Shown: piece by piece, positions 46,931 to 57,400 of the stretch | Numbering within the stretch: position 1 is the stretch's first letter | Layout: every line of letters begins with the position of its first letter | NCBI GenBank assembly: GCA_002730875.1 | Contig: PCBI01000017.1 | Location: forward strand, 248,001 to 312,000 | Source: Spirochaetaceae bacterium | GTDB taxonomy: Bacteria; Spirochaetota; Leptospiria; Leptospirales; Leptonemataceae | Reading direction: 5' to 3' | DNA length: 64,000 bases | Program-made: the position numbers and the translations under genes | Notes under the pieces: generated by a model | Told to the model about the DNA's origin: nothing | Database searches by the model: none | Seen by the model: only the letters and a program-made list of their open reading frames with translations

Positions 46931-49837
46931 ATGACCCTCGCACTAATTGCCATATCATTTCTGGGCTCAATAGCCTTTTCTTTGTTTCTGCGCAAGCTGG
47001 ACCGTCCGGCCCATCAACTGACGCAGATCAAAAGAATCGGAGAACTGCAAATCGAGCAACTGGAAAAATCCGCCGAGAATCACATTCAATCCATGAAGGA
47101 TGCGAGTCTGGAATTTGAGATGCTATTTCATCAATCCAGACAAACCCTGGATCGTCTGCGTGAAGAAGCCGAAGGCTTCGAAGCACGGCTGCAGAGCCTG
47201 CAGGAAGACCGGGCCCGCATCGATAGCCTTTCCGGACAATTGCATGAAATCGCCGGAAATGCCCGGGAAGTTCAGGATCAAATCCACATCCTGGAAGACG
47301 GCCTGGAAAGAATTAATACTACGCGACGAGAAATCGAAGATCTGGACCAACGAGTCCAGGGAATTCAACAGGATCTGCAGGGAAAAGCCAGAAGCGCTCG
47401 CGAAGAACTGGACCAGGCCCTGGGCGAACTCCTTGAGGAAGCCCGGGAAAAAACCCGTGGCTTCGTAGATCAGGAAACCGAATCCCTGCGAATCCTGCAT
47501 GACCGCTCAGATAAAATCCACAAACGTCTGGACGATGAGATTTCGCAGATCGAAAGGCTTAGCGATCGCGTAGAATCCACCGATCAGCGGGTGGAAGAGC
47601 AATGGGAAATCGAAAAGGCCAGGCTGGAGGATCGCTTCACTGCCCTGGAGAGACTGTATAACGAACGAATTCATGGAATGGAATCCGGGCTGGCATCCAT
47701 CCGTCAAGCTTCAGTAGAATCAATGAAGGACGAGGTAGCGCGAATCCGAAATGAGCTGGATGGATTCAGCCTGGAAACCATGTCTCGACGCGACGAGATT
47801 CTGAACGAGACCCGCCGCATGGCCTCCGGCATTGGCGATCAGATTCAGAACTTCCAGGAGAAGTTTCTCCAGATCGAAAACAGGCTGCTCAAGATCGGCG
47901 AAACACAGAAGCAAACCCTGGAAAGCCGCATGCAGGAACTGGAAGAGCACTGGTCTCAGATCGAGGCCGAAAAGCTGGAATCCCTGCAGGAAAAGCTGGA
48001 AGGCATGGACGAAAGCATCGAAGAGGTGCGAAGCCAGCAGGTGCAGGCCCTGGGCGCCGACGCCGAACGTATACGTCAGGAGATGCGAAGCGAATCCAGT
48101 TCCGTCCAGGAACAGCTTCAGGGAATCCTGGCCGATAGTCGTCGTCAGTTCCACGAAGCGGCGCGGGAAGAAGAGCAAAAAATCGAAGAAGCCCGGCGCA
48201 ACTACGAAGAGCTCTACGAACAATTCGAAGGCCTGTCCGATCGCCTGAAAGAAGCCCTTGCGCGAAAAACCCAGGAACTGGGCGAAGATCTAAAAGATAC
48301 GGCCCGGGATCAGCAGCGGGAAATGGACAAGTCCAGAGCGGATTTCTACAAGTTAAAAGAAGAACTGGTAGATGTTCTGGGCGCGGTAGAAGAGCACACC
48401 CGCGAACTGGGCAAGGCGCGAAACAAACTGCAGGACCAATCCGATCAGGCCAAATCCGAAATCCTGGACGCTCGGGACGAGCTTCTCAAAGAACTGGAAA
48501 AACGAGCATCCAAATTCCTCTCAGAGCAGGATGAAAAGCTGGGTCGCCTGAACGATACTCTGGACGAAAAGATCAGTTCGCAGATAAGCCACCTGGTAGA
48601 CAAAGGACAGCTCCATATCGACGAACTGGAAAAACGCACATCGCGCAACATTCAGCAGTCCATGCAACGAATGGAAGAAGAGGTTTCCAGAGCACGGGAT
48701 AAGTTTACCCGCATGAAGCAGGAGGTCACCGAAGAGTCCGACCGAATGACCGAAATCAAAGACGAAATCTTCAAGCAAATGCAGCGGGATCAAAGCCGCA
48801 TCGCCGCCTTCGAAGAGAAGCTGTCCATGGTTGAAAAGGCCGATGAATTGGCCCATTCCCTGGATGATTCCGTGCGAACGCTTTCTCAACGACTGGACCA
48901 GGCCCGGGAAGAGCGCAAGAATCTGGCGGATTTCTTCGAAAAGATCGATGATCTGGCCGAAGGCCGGGAAATCCTGGATCGGGAACTGGAAGAACTGGAA
49001 GCGCGCAAAGACCGAATTGGCAAAGTAGAGAATCGGTTCCAGGATCTGGAGTACCGCATGGAAGAGCTAATGGCGAAGTTCGTCACAGTGGAAGGCGCCG
49101 AAAAAATCGCCGAAAAAATCGAATCGCGCATGATGAAATTCGAAGAGTATCGCCGCGCTTTCGAAGACTTCTTCAAGGATCTAAACGAAAGAAGAAAATT
49201 CATCGAAGGAGCCATCCGACACATCGAGAAGTCCCGCAAAGAAGCGGTGACCGCCGGCGACTTTGCCCGGGAAATGATGGGTCAGATGGAACGAATGGAA
49301 ATCCGCACCGAAAATGTGGAACAGGATCTGGAAAAGATCGAAAGCCGGGCCAACAGCCTGAAGCACCTGGATACAGAGATCCAGCGCGTAGAATCCAGGT
49401 TCGAACAGATGGAAGGTCTGATGTCCGATCTGGAGGCAAAACAAAGCCAGATTGGATCCATGGCCCGAAAGATCGAATCCATCCAGTCTTCCGGTGAAGT
49501 AGTTCGCACCGAACTGGAAAGCATCCTTTCCGAAGCGGATGAGAAGATGGATCGCCTGGGAGCCTTTTATCAAACCGTGGATCGGATGCTGGAAGAGGCG
49601 GAGCGAGTGCATCAAATGGAAGAACAGTTCGAGCTTTCCAAAGCCCAGGCTCACTCCCATGAACATGCCACAGCCGGCGCACGAAAATCCGGACGATCCC
49701 AGAGCGCCCTTTCCGACTGGAAGAAGGAAGGCATCCTTAGCCTGTATTTGAACCACAAATGGGAGCCAGATTTGATCGCCGAACGTATGAAGCTGGATCC
49801 GGCCGTGGTCAAAGCGGTGATTGCATCCAATAGCTAG
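46931..49837 (+). CDS. Giant spirochaetal coiled-coil membrane-anchored protein
   Basis: A 968-residue protein of the spirochaete coiled-coil (SpiroCoCo) type. One N-terminal membrane helix (residues 2-20) is followed by about 880 residues of almost continuous heptad-rich helix very high in Glu, Arg, Gln and Leu with few Pro, then a Ser/Gly linker and a C-terminal globular end (WKKEGILSLYLNHKWEPDLIAERMKLDPAVVKAVI) that looks like a helix-turn-helix. If it faces the cytoplasm, it could form a rod from the membrane to DNA or to a cytoskeleton (inference). Codons are strongly biased to GAA and CTG. It is divergent from recX. Confidence 0.88.
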   Translation: MTLALIAISFLGSIAFSLFLRKLDRPAHQLTQIKRIGELQIEQLEKSAENHIQSMKDASLEFEMLFHQSRQTLDRLREEAEGFEARLQSLQEDRARIDSLSGQLHEIAGNAREVQDQIHILEDGLERINTTRREIEDLDQRVQGIQQDLQGKARSAREELDQALGELLEEAREKTRGFVDQETESLRILHDRSDKIHKRLDDEISQIERLSDRVESTDQRVEEQWEIEKARLEDRFTALERLYNERIHGMESGLASIRQASVESMKDEVARIRNELDGFSLETMSRRDEILNETRRMASGIGDQIQNFQEKFLQIENRLLKIGETQKQTLESRMQELEEHWSQIEAEKLESLQEKLEGMDESIEEVRSQQVQALGADAERIRQEMRSESSSVQEQLQGILADSRRQFHEAAREEEQKIEEARRNYEELYEQFEGLSDRLKEALARKTQELGEDLKDTARDQQREMDKSRADFYKLKEELVDVLGAVEEHTRELGKARNKLQDQSDQAKSEILDARDELLKELEKRASKFLSEQDEKLGRLNDTLDEKISSQISHLVDKGQLHIDELEKRTSRNIQQSMQRMEEEVSRARDKFTRMKQEVTEESDRMTEIKDEIFKQMQRDQSRIAAFEEKLSMVEKADELAHSLDDSVRTLSQRLDQAREERKNLADFFEKIDDLAEGREILDRELEELEARKDRIGKVENRFQDLEYRMEELMAKFVTVEGAEKIAEKIESRMMKFEEYRRAFEDFFKDLNERRKFIEGAIRHIEKSRKEAVTAGDFAREMMGQMERMEIRTENVEQDLEKIESRANSLKHLDTEIQRVESRFEQMEGLMSDLEAKQSQIGSMARKIESIQSSGEVVRTELESILSEADEKMDRLGAFYQTVDRMLEEAERVHQMEEQFELSKAQAHSHEHATAGARKSGRSQSALSDWKKEGILSLYLNHKWEPDLIAERMKLDPAVVKAVIASNS

Positions 49838-50020
49838 AAGCCCGGGCTCTCTGAAAGCGAATAGCCTCGTCAACCAGCTGGACACTGTTTGAACCATCGG
49901 GCTCTGCCAATGGGAGCCCGATGGATAGCCCGCCTGCGACCTGGCGACGGAGGATATATAAAGCGCCTGGAGCAACGTAGGACGACAGCGCAAAAAACTA
50001 CCGCTAGCGCAGCCCCATCC

Positions 50021-53000
50021 CTACTCTACATCGATCAGGATCATGGTCCGATCATCTTCCACCTGCCCTGGAATCTCCGAAAGCTCGGATAGACGATGTA
50101 TGATTTGCGCGATGGCCTGATGGGGCGCCAGATCGGCGCTTCGAAGCGCCATTTCCTGAAATTCGCGATCCCCCAGGTGATGACCGTTTTCGTTCAGCGT
50201 TTCATGGATCCCGTCAGTATGACAGAAGATTCGGTCGCCGCTTTCCAGTTGCAGGCTCTCTCTTTCCAGGTGCAGGTCATCCACCAGACCCAGGAGCCTC
50301 CCGGCCGGGTTCAGTTCTATGAACTGCCCGGTGGAACGCCGCAGAATAAGGAGCGGCAAATGACCGGCCCGGCTGTATTCGAGCACCCTGGTGGCGGGAT
50401 TAATCCGCAAATAGCCTGCTGTCACAAAATGCTGTCCCAGTTGATCCCGAAGCGTATCGTGCATACTTCCCAGGATTTCGTCGGGCAAAGTATGATCTCG
50501 CAAAGCCACTGTATGGGCGATCTTTACCATCGAAGCATACAGCGCCGCCGGCACCCCGTGTCCCGTGACATCGGCAATTAGCAGATGAAAGCACTCATTA
50601 TTGTAGAAGTCGTAGATATCGCCGCCAATTGTGCCCGCCGGCAAATACAAAACGGTACCGTCGAAACCGGGTGGGAGCGCCAGTTCGGAGGGCAATAGTC
50701 GCTCCATGATTGAGCGCGCCACATCCAGCTCCTTCTCGAATCCCAGCAGTCGTTCCCGCTCGATAACGGAGTCTTTGAGCTCCAAGAGCATCTGCACCCG
50801 GCTCAGCATTTCGATCCGATCCACCGGGCGCGATAGGTAATCGTTGGCGCCGCTGTCCATGGCGGCCTCCAGTTCGGCCTGGCTTCGACCTCGCCCTACA
50901 ATGATTACCGGCATTCTGTAGAGGGAATATTTCTCCCGAAGCTGTCGGCATAGTTCGTAGCCGTTCTGACCGCTTAAATACAGATCCAGAATGACCAGAT
51001 CCACGGATTGGCGTTTCAGATGCTCGTGCAGTGCGCCCGTATTGCCCGCCGACAGTACACGATAGCCGGCGAGGATCAAGCGCCGGGCCTGGGCGCGAAG
51101 ATGAATAGCATCATCGTCCGCAAGAAGAATGGTATGGCTGCCTTCCTGGTCGGAATAGTCGTCCGCAAGGTTTTGATACCCCGCCTTTCGGCTGGTCTCA
51201 AAGAGTCCGGATAGAAGGGCCTTGCCCGTTTCGCTGGCCGGAATGGTGAATATGATCCTGGTCCCCTTCCCCGAGGATTCAGCTCGGATCACCCCTCCGT
51301 GGAGCTCGATGAGTTTTCGGGTGATGGTAAGTCCAAGTCCTTTACCTCCTTTGCGGCCGGCGGCCAGTTCCGGTCGTTCAAAAATGAAGAAGATGTCCTC
51401 CAGGGCATCCGGCGGTATACCTGCCCCTGTATCCTCGATGGTGAATTCTACGAAGCGATCAAGATCCCGGGCCCGCACTGTAACGGATCCTTCTTGCGTG
51501 AACTTGATTCCGTTATTAAGAAGATTCAGAAGGATTTGCCTTAGACGAACTTCGTCGGCAAAAACTGCGTTCACTGAATCGGGAATATCCATTTTCAGTT
51601 CGATTCCGCGAGCGACGGCCCAGGGCCTGCACAGATCAAGAGCAACGCTCACCACACTGCCGGCAGAAACCGGTGTGCGATTTAGATAAATCTCGGAATT
51701 CTTGATTCGGTAGAAATCCAGGATGTCGTTTACCAGCCCGGAAACAATGGTTCCTGTAGAAGCCACAACGCTCAATCCGTCGCGAATCTCCTCGAGCCTG
51801 CCCGGTCTGTCCTCCGGTCTGGAAGCTAGCTCCAGCAATCCTTCGCTCATGCCTACAATACCTTCAATGGGTTCGCGCAACTCCTGGGAGGTATTGTACA
51901 GAAATTCATCCTTGATCTTGTGGGCTTTCTTAAGACTCTGATAGGCAAAGGCCTGGGCCTCTTTCTTTTCCTGCTCAATGGTTTTGATACGATCTCCCAG
52001 AGCCACGGAAAGCAGGATGACCTCCATGCCGGAACCAATCTGCAATGCGTAGTTGCTCAGGAAGCTGTAAGGAATGAAGCCGTACTGTTTGAGGCTGAGA
52101 ACCAGTATGGCAACAAGCAGGGTGCTCCATGCGATAAGAAAAAAGCGAGCCGGTCGATACCCCTTGTGGAGTCTTCGTAAGGCGGCGCCAAAAGCCATAA
52201 ACACGAAAGTTACCGAGGATATCACGGAGAAGTTTAGAGCCACCGCATAGGGCAGTACCGGTACCAGCAGTCCTCCCGCAAGAGCCATGATCTGAAGCAC
52301 GACCAACGGCCGATCCAGTAAAGGGTCATATCTTCGAGTATTTAGAAAAGTCCGACTGAACTGAATACCAAAGAACAGCATGATCGCTATAGAAAAGACC
52401 AGTCCTTCGTTTACCAGCAACGGGTTGTCGGGCAGAAAGATCTCAAAAAAGTACCCATTGTAGATCAGCTGAAAAAGCGATAAAGCGGCGATGTAAAGGA
52501 CATAATAGAGATAGCCAATGTATCTTACGCTTACATAGAGAAACAGGTTGTACAGAACCATACCCAGCATAATTCCAAAATATAGCCCTTGAACGTACTG
52601 AGTCTTTCGGTCTTTTTGAAGAATGTCCTTTCCGCTGCGGAGCCGAAGCGGAACCTGCAGCGGTCCCTGACTGGAGACTTTCAGGTAGTAATCCCGGATC
52701 TGGCCGGGCGGTATTCGCAGCAAAAATAGAAAGTTTCGGTGCTGCACTTCCCGTTTGGAGAAAGGCAATCGATCGCCGGTAACACTTTCAGAAAACGATC
52801 CATCCGGCAACAGCCGGAAAAGGGAAACATGATCCAGGAGCGGATAATAGAGTTCCAGAAACAGTGGGTCGCTGGAATCCCCATCATTTCTTAGAGAAAA
52901 CCGAAGCCAGTGGACCGAATCGCTGAGGCCGCGACTCCATATTTCGTCTCCCGTTTTCTGGAATGGACGTGCCCTCACCTCTTCCAGGCCCAGAGTTCCC

Positions 53001-53188
53001 GAACTATCTTCGAACACTTCCAGGTGGCTTTTCAGGGAGGACTCCTCAAACCCGCTGGAAATTCCAAAAGGCTCCGGGTCGCCATAAGCGGAGTAGAATG
53101 GTAGAAACAGAAAGCAGAGTAGTCCAATGGCGAGGAAGCGCAGACATCGCAGCTCCAACACTCGTATCAGCTGCTGACCAGGCCACAT
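50021..53188 (-). CDS. 7TM-DISM sensor / pseudokinase / receiver / SpoIIE phosphatase
   Basis: A 1055-residue single-chain signalling protein. Order: signal peptide (about 12-33), 7TM-DISM extracellular domain (about 40-180), seven membrane helices (about 190-395), DHp, HATPase (about 545-670), receiver (about 695-815) and PP2C/SpoIIE phosphatase (about 840-1050). The DHp box reads NTSQELREP, with Gln435 in place of His. HATPase boxes (LLNNGIKFT, EDTGAGIP, GKGLGLTITRK) are intact. The receiver keeps Asp735 (VILDLYLSGQNG) but has SRP for KP. The phosphatase keeps GGDIYDF and IADVTGHG. So phosphate for the receiver must come from elsewhere or not be used. ATG 53188 is chosen at the signal peptide; the frame extends to 53530. 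Confidence 0.92.
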   Translation of the reverse strand: MWPGQQLIRVLELRCLRFLAIGLLCFLFLPFYSAYGDPEPFGISSGFEESSLKSHLEVFEDSSGTLGLEEVRARPFQKTGDEIWSRGLSDSVHWLRFSLRNDGDSSDPLFLELYYPLLDHVSLFRLLPDGSFSESVTGDRLPFSKREVQHRNFLFLLRIPPGQIRDYYLKVSSQGPLQVPLRLRSGKDILQKDRKTQYVQGLYFGIMLGMVLYNLFLYVSVRYIGYLYYVLYIAALSLFQLIYNGYFFEIFLPDNPLLVNEGLVFSIAIMLFFGIQFSRTFLNTRRYDPLLDRPLVVLQIMALAGGLLVPVLPYAVALNFSVISSVTFVFMAFGAALRRLHKGYRPARFFLIAWSTLLVAILVLSLKQYGFIPYSFLSNYALQIGSGMEVILLSVALGDRIKTIEQEKKEAQAFAYQSLKKAHKIKDEFLYNTSQELREPIEGIVGMSEGLLELASRPEDRPGRLEEIRDGLSVVASTGTIVSGLVNDILDFYRIKNSEIYLNRTPVSAGSVVSVALDLCRPWAVARGIELKMDIPDSVNAVFADEVRLRQILLNLLNNGIKFTQEGSVTVRARDLDRFVEFTIEDTGAGIPPDALEDIFFIFERPELAAGRKGGKGLGLTITRKLIELHGGVIRAESSGKGTRIIFTIPASETGKALLSGLFETSRKAGYQNLADDYSDQEGSHTILLADDDAIHLRAQARRLILAGYRVLSAGNTGALHEHLKRQSVDLVILDLYLSGQNGYELCRQLREKYSLYRMPVIIVGRGRSQAELEAAMDSGANDYLSRPVDRIEMLSRVQMLLELKDSVIERERLLGFEKELDVARSIMERLLPSELALPPGFDGTVLYLPAGTIGGDIYDFYNNECFHLLIADVTGHGVPAALYASMVKIAHTVALRDHTLPDEILGSMHDTLRDQLGQHFVTAGYLRINPATRVLEYSRAGHLPLLILRRSTGQFIELNPAGRLLGLVDDLHLERESLQLESGDRIFCHTDGIHETLNENGHHLGDREFQEMALRSADLAPHQAIAQIIHRLSELSEIPGQVEDDRTMILIDVE

Positions 53189-53459
53189 AGAATGAAAGAT
53201 TCGTTCCAACAGGTAGCCTGGATACGCCCGGGCGGTCTCATTCGTAAGAGATCCGGTATGCGCCTGATTGCAGCTGACAGGTCCGGCCGGGGAATGTTCG
53301 GGCTCTTTCGGATCCGGAGTTCGCCGCAGGCCAACTCTGCTGATCTCTGGACACGGACCGTGGGCGATTCGGTTGTATGTAGCGTTCAGTATAGGGAGAG
53401 GAACCTGGACCGTCGGTTCAGCAGGCAGGTCCCGAGGGGTGGTACCATAACCGCAGATT

Positions 53460-53909
53460 TCAGTTCGAAGGCCGGTATACCGCGTAGTTGGACGGCCCTT
53501 CGTGAATTCGAATTTCGCGCACGCATGCACCCTCTTTTTTCACCACTTCCTTCAGGCCGGAATAAAACCAGCGAGCTATGTTTTCTGCCGTGGGATTGAT
53601 GCTGTTAAACTCCGGCAGGTTGTTTATCAGAACATGTTCCATGCGATCCACGAGCTCATTTAATCGTAGTCTGGCCGATAGAAAGTCGTAGCTAATTCCG
53701 TCCGCGCCCAATCCCCCATCGGTGCGCGCAAGAAAAACCTCTACCAGCCATGAATGGCCATGAATGGGTTCATCGGAACCGTCCGGAAAATATCGATACA
53801 GATAATGCGAGGATTCAAAACGGCCCTCGATCCGGATCATAAAGTCGCCTGCTGATTGATCAAACCCTTTTAGATCTTCGAGCAAGTGAGGATGAGCATT
53901 CTGGTCCAT
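53460..53909 (-). CDS. 6-pyruvoyl-tetrahydropterin synthase/QueD-family protein, Cys-less
   Basis: A 149-residue PTPS-fold protein. Zinc ligands are His35 (FESSHYLY), His50 and His52 (PIHGHSW); His92 (MEHVLINN) and Glu137 (HEGPSNYAVY) match the partner and substrate-binding residues. The catalytic Cys four residues before HGH in QueD is replaced by Asp46 (DEPIHGH). This rules out simple transfer of the QueD name; PTPS-III-type enzymes with an acidic residue there make different pterins. Start is decided by GGAAG, seven bases before ATG 53909 and only one base before ATG 53915. Confidence 0.82.
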   Translation of the reverse strand: MDQNAHPHLLEDLKGFDQSAGDFMIRIEGRFESSHYLYRYFPDGSDEPIHGHSWLVEVFLARTDGGLGADGISYDFLSARLRLNELVDRMEHVLINNLPEFNSINPTAENIARWFYSGLKEVVKKEGACVREIRIHEGPSNYAVYRPSN

Positions 53910-54018
53910 GTTCATGCTTCCAGACAATGCTTCACGGGCATGACGGCAACCAGATATGCTCCTCGAGTTTGGACGATTTAGAACCAAAAAGGGACGTATT
54001 TTTATTGACCCCGGCGGT

Positions 54019-54047
54019 TTTTTTACCTTCCTTTAGCGCAGTATACT
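54019..54047 (+). promoter_or_regulatory. Possible promoter of the DUF1858 gene
   Basis: TATACT at 54042-54047 is a good -10 box and lies 75 bases before the ATG. The hexamer 17 bases upstream is TTTTTT, a poor -35; TTGACC further upstream (54005) is too far. Confidence 0.3.
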
Positions 54048-54121
54048 ATAGCCAGCTCCGGCGGATGTCCGATCGACGGGTCGGATGTCCCTTTTCCCCG
54101 GAAAGGCAAAAGAGGGATAAC

Positions 54122-54346
54122 ATGTCATCTGACGTAAAAGAAAGATCGCAATTCACTGCAGACATGACCGTGGGTGAAGCCATGCAGCTTCATCCGGAAG
54201 CGGCCATTGTATTTTCCAGCTACCACCTGGGGGGCTGTTCTCACTGCTCCATCAATGAGCTGGAAACCATCGAGCAGGTTTGCATGGGTTACGGAGTACC
54301 GGTAGAGCAGCTACTGGACAGCCTCAACAACTTGCTGGAGGATTGA
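54122..54346 (+). CDS. DUF1858 redox-disulfide domain protein
   Basis: A 74-residue protein consisting of one DUF1858 domain: MTVGEAMQLHPEAAIVFSSYHLGGCSHC, with Cys39 and Cys42 in C-x2-C. In other organisms the domain is linked to hybrid cluster protein and nitrite/NO-related redox proteins; the Cys pair is thought to be redox active or a metal site. AGAGGGA precedes the ATG. The convergent neighbour is the RND pump gene. Confidence 0.88.
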   Translation: MSSDVKERSQFTADMTVGEAMQLHPEAAIVFSSYHLGGCSHCSINELETIEQVCMGYGVPVEQLLDSLNNLLED

Positions 54347-54429
54347 TTCAGACTCAGTTTTGTCTGAATCTAATCAGCACACTGCGGTCAGAGCTCTAAA
54401 GGCCTGAATCCGCAAAAGCTTTGCAAAGC

Positions 54430-54458
54430 AAAAGGGGCTACGGCCCCTTTTCTGTTTT
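54430..54458. terminator. Bidirectional terminator
   Basis: A perfect 9-bp AAAAGGGGC / GCCCCTTTT stem with a TACG loop (54439-54442), followed by CTGTTTT on the plus strand and a TTTT-containing tail on the minus strand. It serves the DUF1858 gene and overlaps the czcA stop codon. A second hairpin with a 9-bp stem (54345-54370) lies just after the DUF1858 stop. Confidence 0.85.
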
Positions 54459-57400
54459 AAAGAACGGCTCCAGCATGGAATGTACCACCGGGAAGAAAAA
54501 CAGGATCACAAAGGATGAGCTGAGGACTCCGCCCACAACCACGGTTGCCAGGGGTCGTTGCACTTCTGCTCCTAGACCGGTGGCCAGCATCATGGGCATA
54601 AAACCAAAGATATCTGTAAGAGCGGTCATGGTAACCGCGCGCAAACGACTTCGGGCTCCGGTGGTGGCCAGATCCACACCGGTCATACCTGTATCGCTCA
54701 AGTCCCGGTAGCGACTCATTAGCACCACTCCGTTCAGCACGGAGATGCCGAATAGAGCGATGAATCCCACAGAGGCGGAGATACTCAGAGACTGGCCGGA
54801 CAGAAACAATGCCAGAACGCCACCAACCAGGGCAAAGGGCACCCCGGTTAGTACCAGAAGGGTTCGCAGCCAGTCCCGGAAGGCAGAGTAAATCATCAAA
54901 GCAACAACCAGGAAAGCGACCGGGGCGACCACCGAAAGCCTGCTTCTGGCCGCCTGGAGATTCTTGAAACTACCGCCCCACTCCATATAGTATCCTTCGG
55001 GTAATTCCAGAGATTCTCGCAAGGCCAGATCCGCTCTTTCAACAAGCCCGGAAATGTCATCGGTTTCCGGGTTTAGAAGTATGGCCCCTCTCCTCTGCAT
55101 GGAGTCTCGCTTGATCATTTCGAATGTTTTTGATTCGTAGATTCTTGCCAGTTTTCCCAGGGGCTCCGTATCGCTTTCCGTAACCCCCACCGGCAACGTA
55201 CGCAGAGACTCCAGGCTTCGGTCCTCTTCGCTTAAACGGATCCGAATAGGAAACCGTCTCGCCCCTCGATAGAGATGGCCGGTATCCAGACCGCCCATAC
55301 CCATTTCCAGAGTATCCAGTACCTCTTTTCGCGAAAGTCCCAGGCTGTTCAGCATGGCCAGTTTCGGCTCTACTCGAATTATGGGTATCTGCCCCCGGGT
55401 TTCCGGTTCCGCAGAACCCGCTCCTGGAATGCCGGATAGAATACCCGCCGCCTTTTCGCTCAAGCTCTGCAGAACTTCCAGGTCATCGCCATAGATTTTC
55501 AAAACCAGATCCGCCCTGGATCCTTCCAGAAGTTCATTGAAGCGTAACTCGATGGGCTGGCTCATGAGGATTCGCTGACCTGGAATCCGGCTCTGCACCG
55601 CCTGTTTTAAGGCCATGCGAAGCTCGTCTGGAGTGCGAACACGGCCGTTTACCTCCGGCCACTGATCCCTGGGTTTGAGCATGATGTTGCAGTCTGCCAG
55701 ATTCACTCCCATGGGATCTGTGGCAATTTCTGGCGCTCCCACCCGGGTGTATACGTCTGCCACCTCCGGAAACTCCATGATCACTCTATGCGACAATCGC
55801 TCCAGTTTTACCGATGCATCCAGGGATATGGATGGAGGACGAACAAACTGCATGGCAACGGCTCTTTCGTATAGCTGAGGAATGAATTCCCCGCCCAGGC
55901 CGCGAAACGCCAGAACTCCAAGAAGCAGAAGTAATCCGGCCACCCCCAGAACCAATCCCCGGCGCTGCAAAGCCCGAGATAACAGGACTGAATAAACACT
56001 GTCCATTATTCCGGAAAGGCCATCGAAGCGCGAACGACGGGAACTCAAAAAGATGCCGGCCAGAGCAGGCACTACGGTAAATGCCAGAACAAAGGCAGCA
56101 AAAAGCGCGAAACAGAAAGCAGCAGCCATGGGTCGAAACATCTTTCCTTCGATGCCCGTTAATGCGAAAATCGGCAAAAACACCACGAGAATGATGATCT
56201 GCCCGAATCCAGCGGCCCGACGAATTTCCACCGATGCCGAAGCCACAGCTTCCCGGATCTCCTCTCTGGATAGTAGCCTTCCCTGTGCATCGCTTCGTTG
56301 CCGAACCCGATGCACGCATTGATCGATGACAATTACGGCGCCATCGATAATGATTCCAAAGTCCAGAGCGCCCAGACTCATCAAATTGGCGGACACCCCG
56401 GTAAAGTACATGGAGATCAAAGTCGCAGACATGGCCAGGGGTATCACCGCCGAAGCGATAAGTGCTGCACGAATATTTCCTGTGAGAAAAAGGAGCACTG
56501 CCACAACCAGCAGCGCGCCGAACATGAGGTTCTCCCGAACCGTGGCAATAGTGCCGTCTACCAAGTAGGAGCGATTATAGACTGTTTTCAGTACAACATC
56601 TTCCGGAAGATCCTCTCTGATCTGCTGAATTCTAGAATCCACCCGACTGGCCACGGTGCGACTGTTCTCTCCCAGAAGCATGAATACCGTTCCCAGCACC
56701 GCTTCTTCGCCATTGATCACACCTGCTCCGGTGCGAATCTCCCGATCCAGGCCCACGCTGGCCACATCTCCAATGGCGATAGACGTAAGGTCAGGAAGTT
56801 GTTTCAGGGTCAGGGACTCTATTTCCTCGGTTGAATGAATTAGACCGGATCCCTGGACGATTAACTGGTTGGCGGATTGCTGAATGTATCCTCCCCCCGC
56901 ATTCCGATTACTTTCCTGCAACGCTCTACGGATATCGTCAAAATGCACTCCGTATCGCTCCATCTTTCGAGGATCGGGCTGCACAAAATACACCTCTTCG
57001 TATCCGCCAATGGTGTTTACTTCCGCCACGCCAGGAAGGGATAGTAGTCTGCGCTTTATGTCCCACTCCTGTATTGTGCGAAGGCGATTCAGTTGCTCCA
57101 ATCGCTTCTGTGGATCCCGGGCCGGCTCTTTAAAGTCCAGACTGTAATGATAGATTTCCCCCAGTCCTGTAGCAATTGGTCCCAGCCTGGGTTGAAATCC
57201 CTGGAGATCCAGAGTAGCCAGCTGTTCATTGATCAACTGCCGGGCCAGATATATATCCATACCCTCTTCGAAAATGACGGTTACTACAGAAAGGCCATAC
57301 CTGGTTACCGATCGCACCTCCTGAACATCGGGAACCGCCCCCATGGCGCTTTCGATGGGATAAGTGACGTTCGCTTCGATGGTCTCCCCGTCAAGGGAGT

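Noticed and set aside
53189-53530. N-terminal extension of the 1055-residue signalling protein
   Set aside because: It would put the signal peptide about 120 residues inside the protein, and it overlaps the PTPS-family gene on the same strand.
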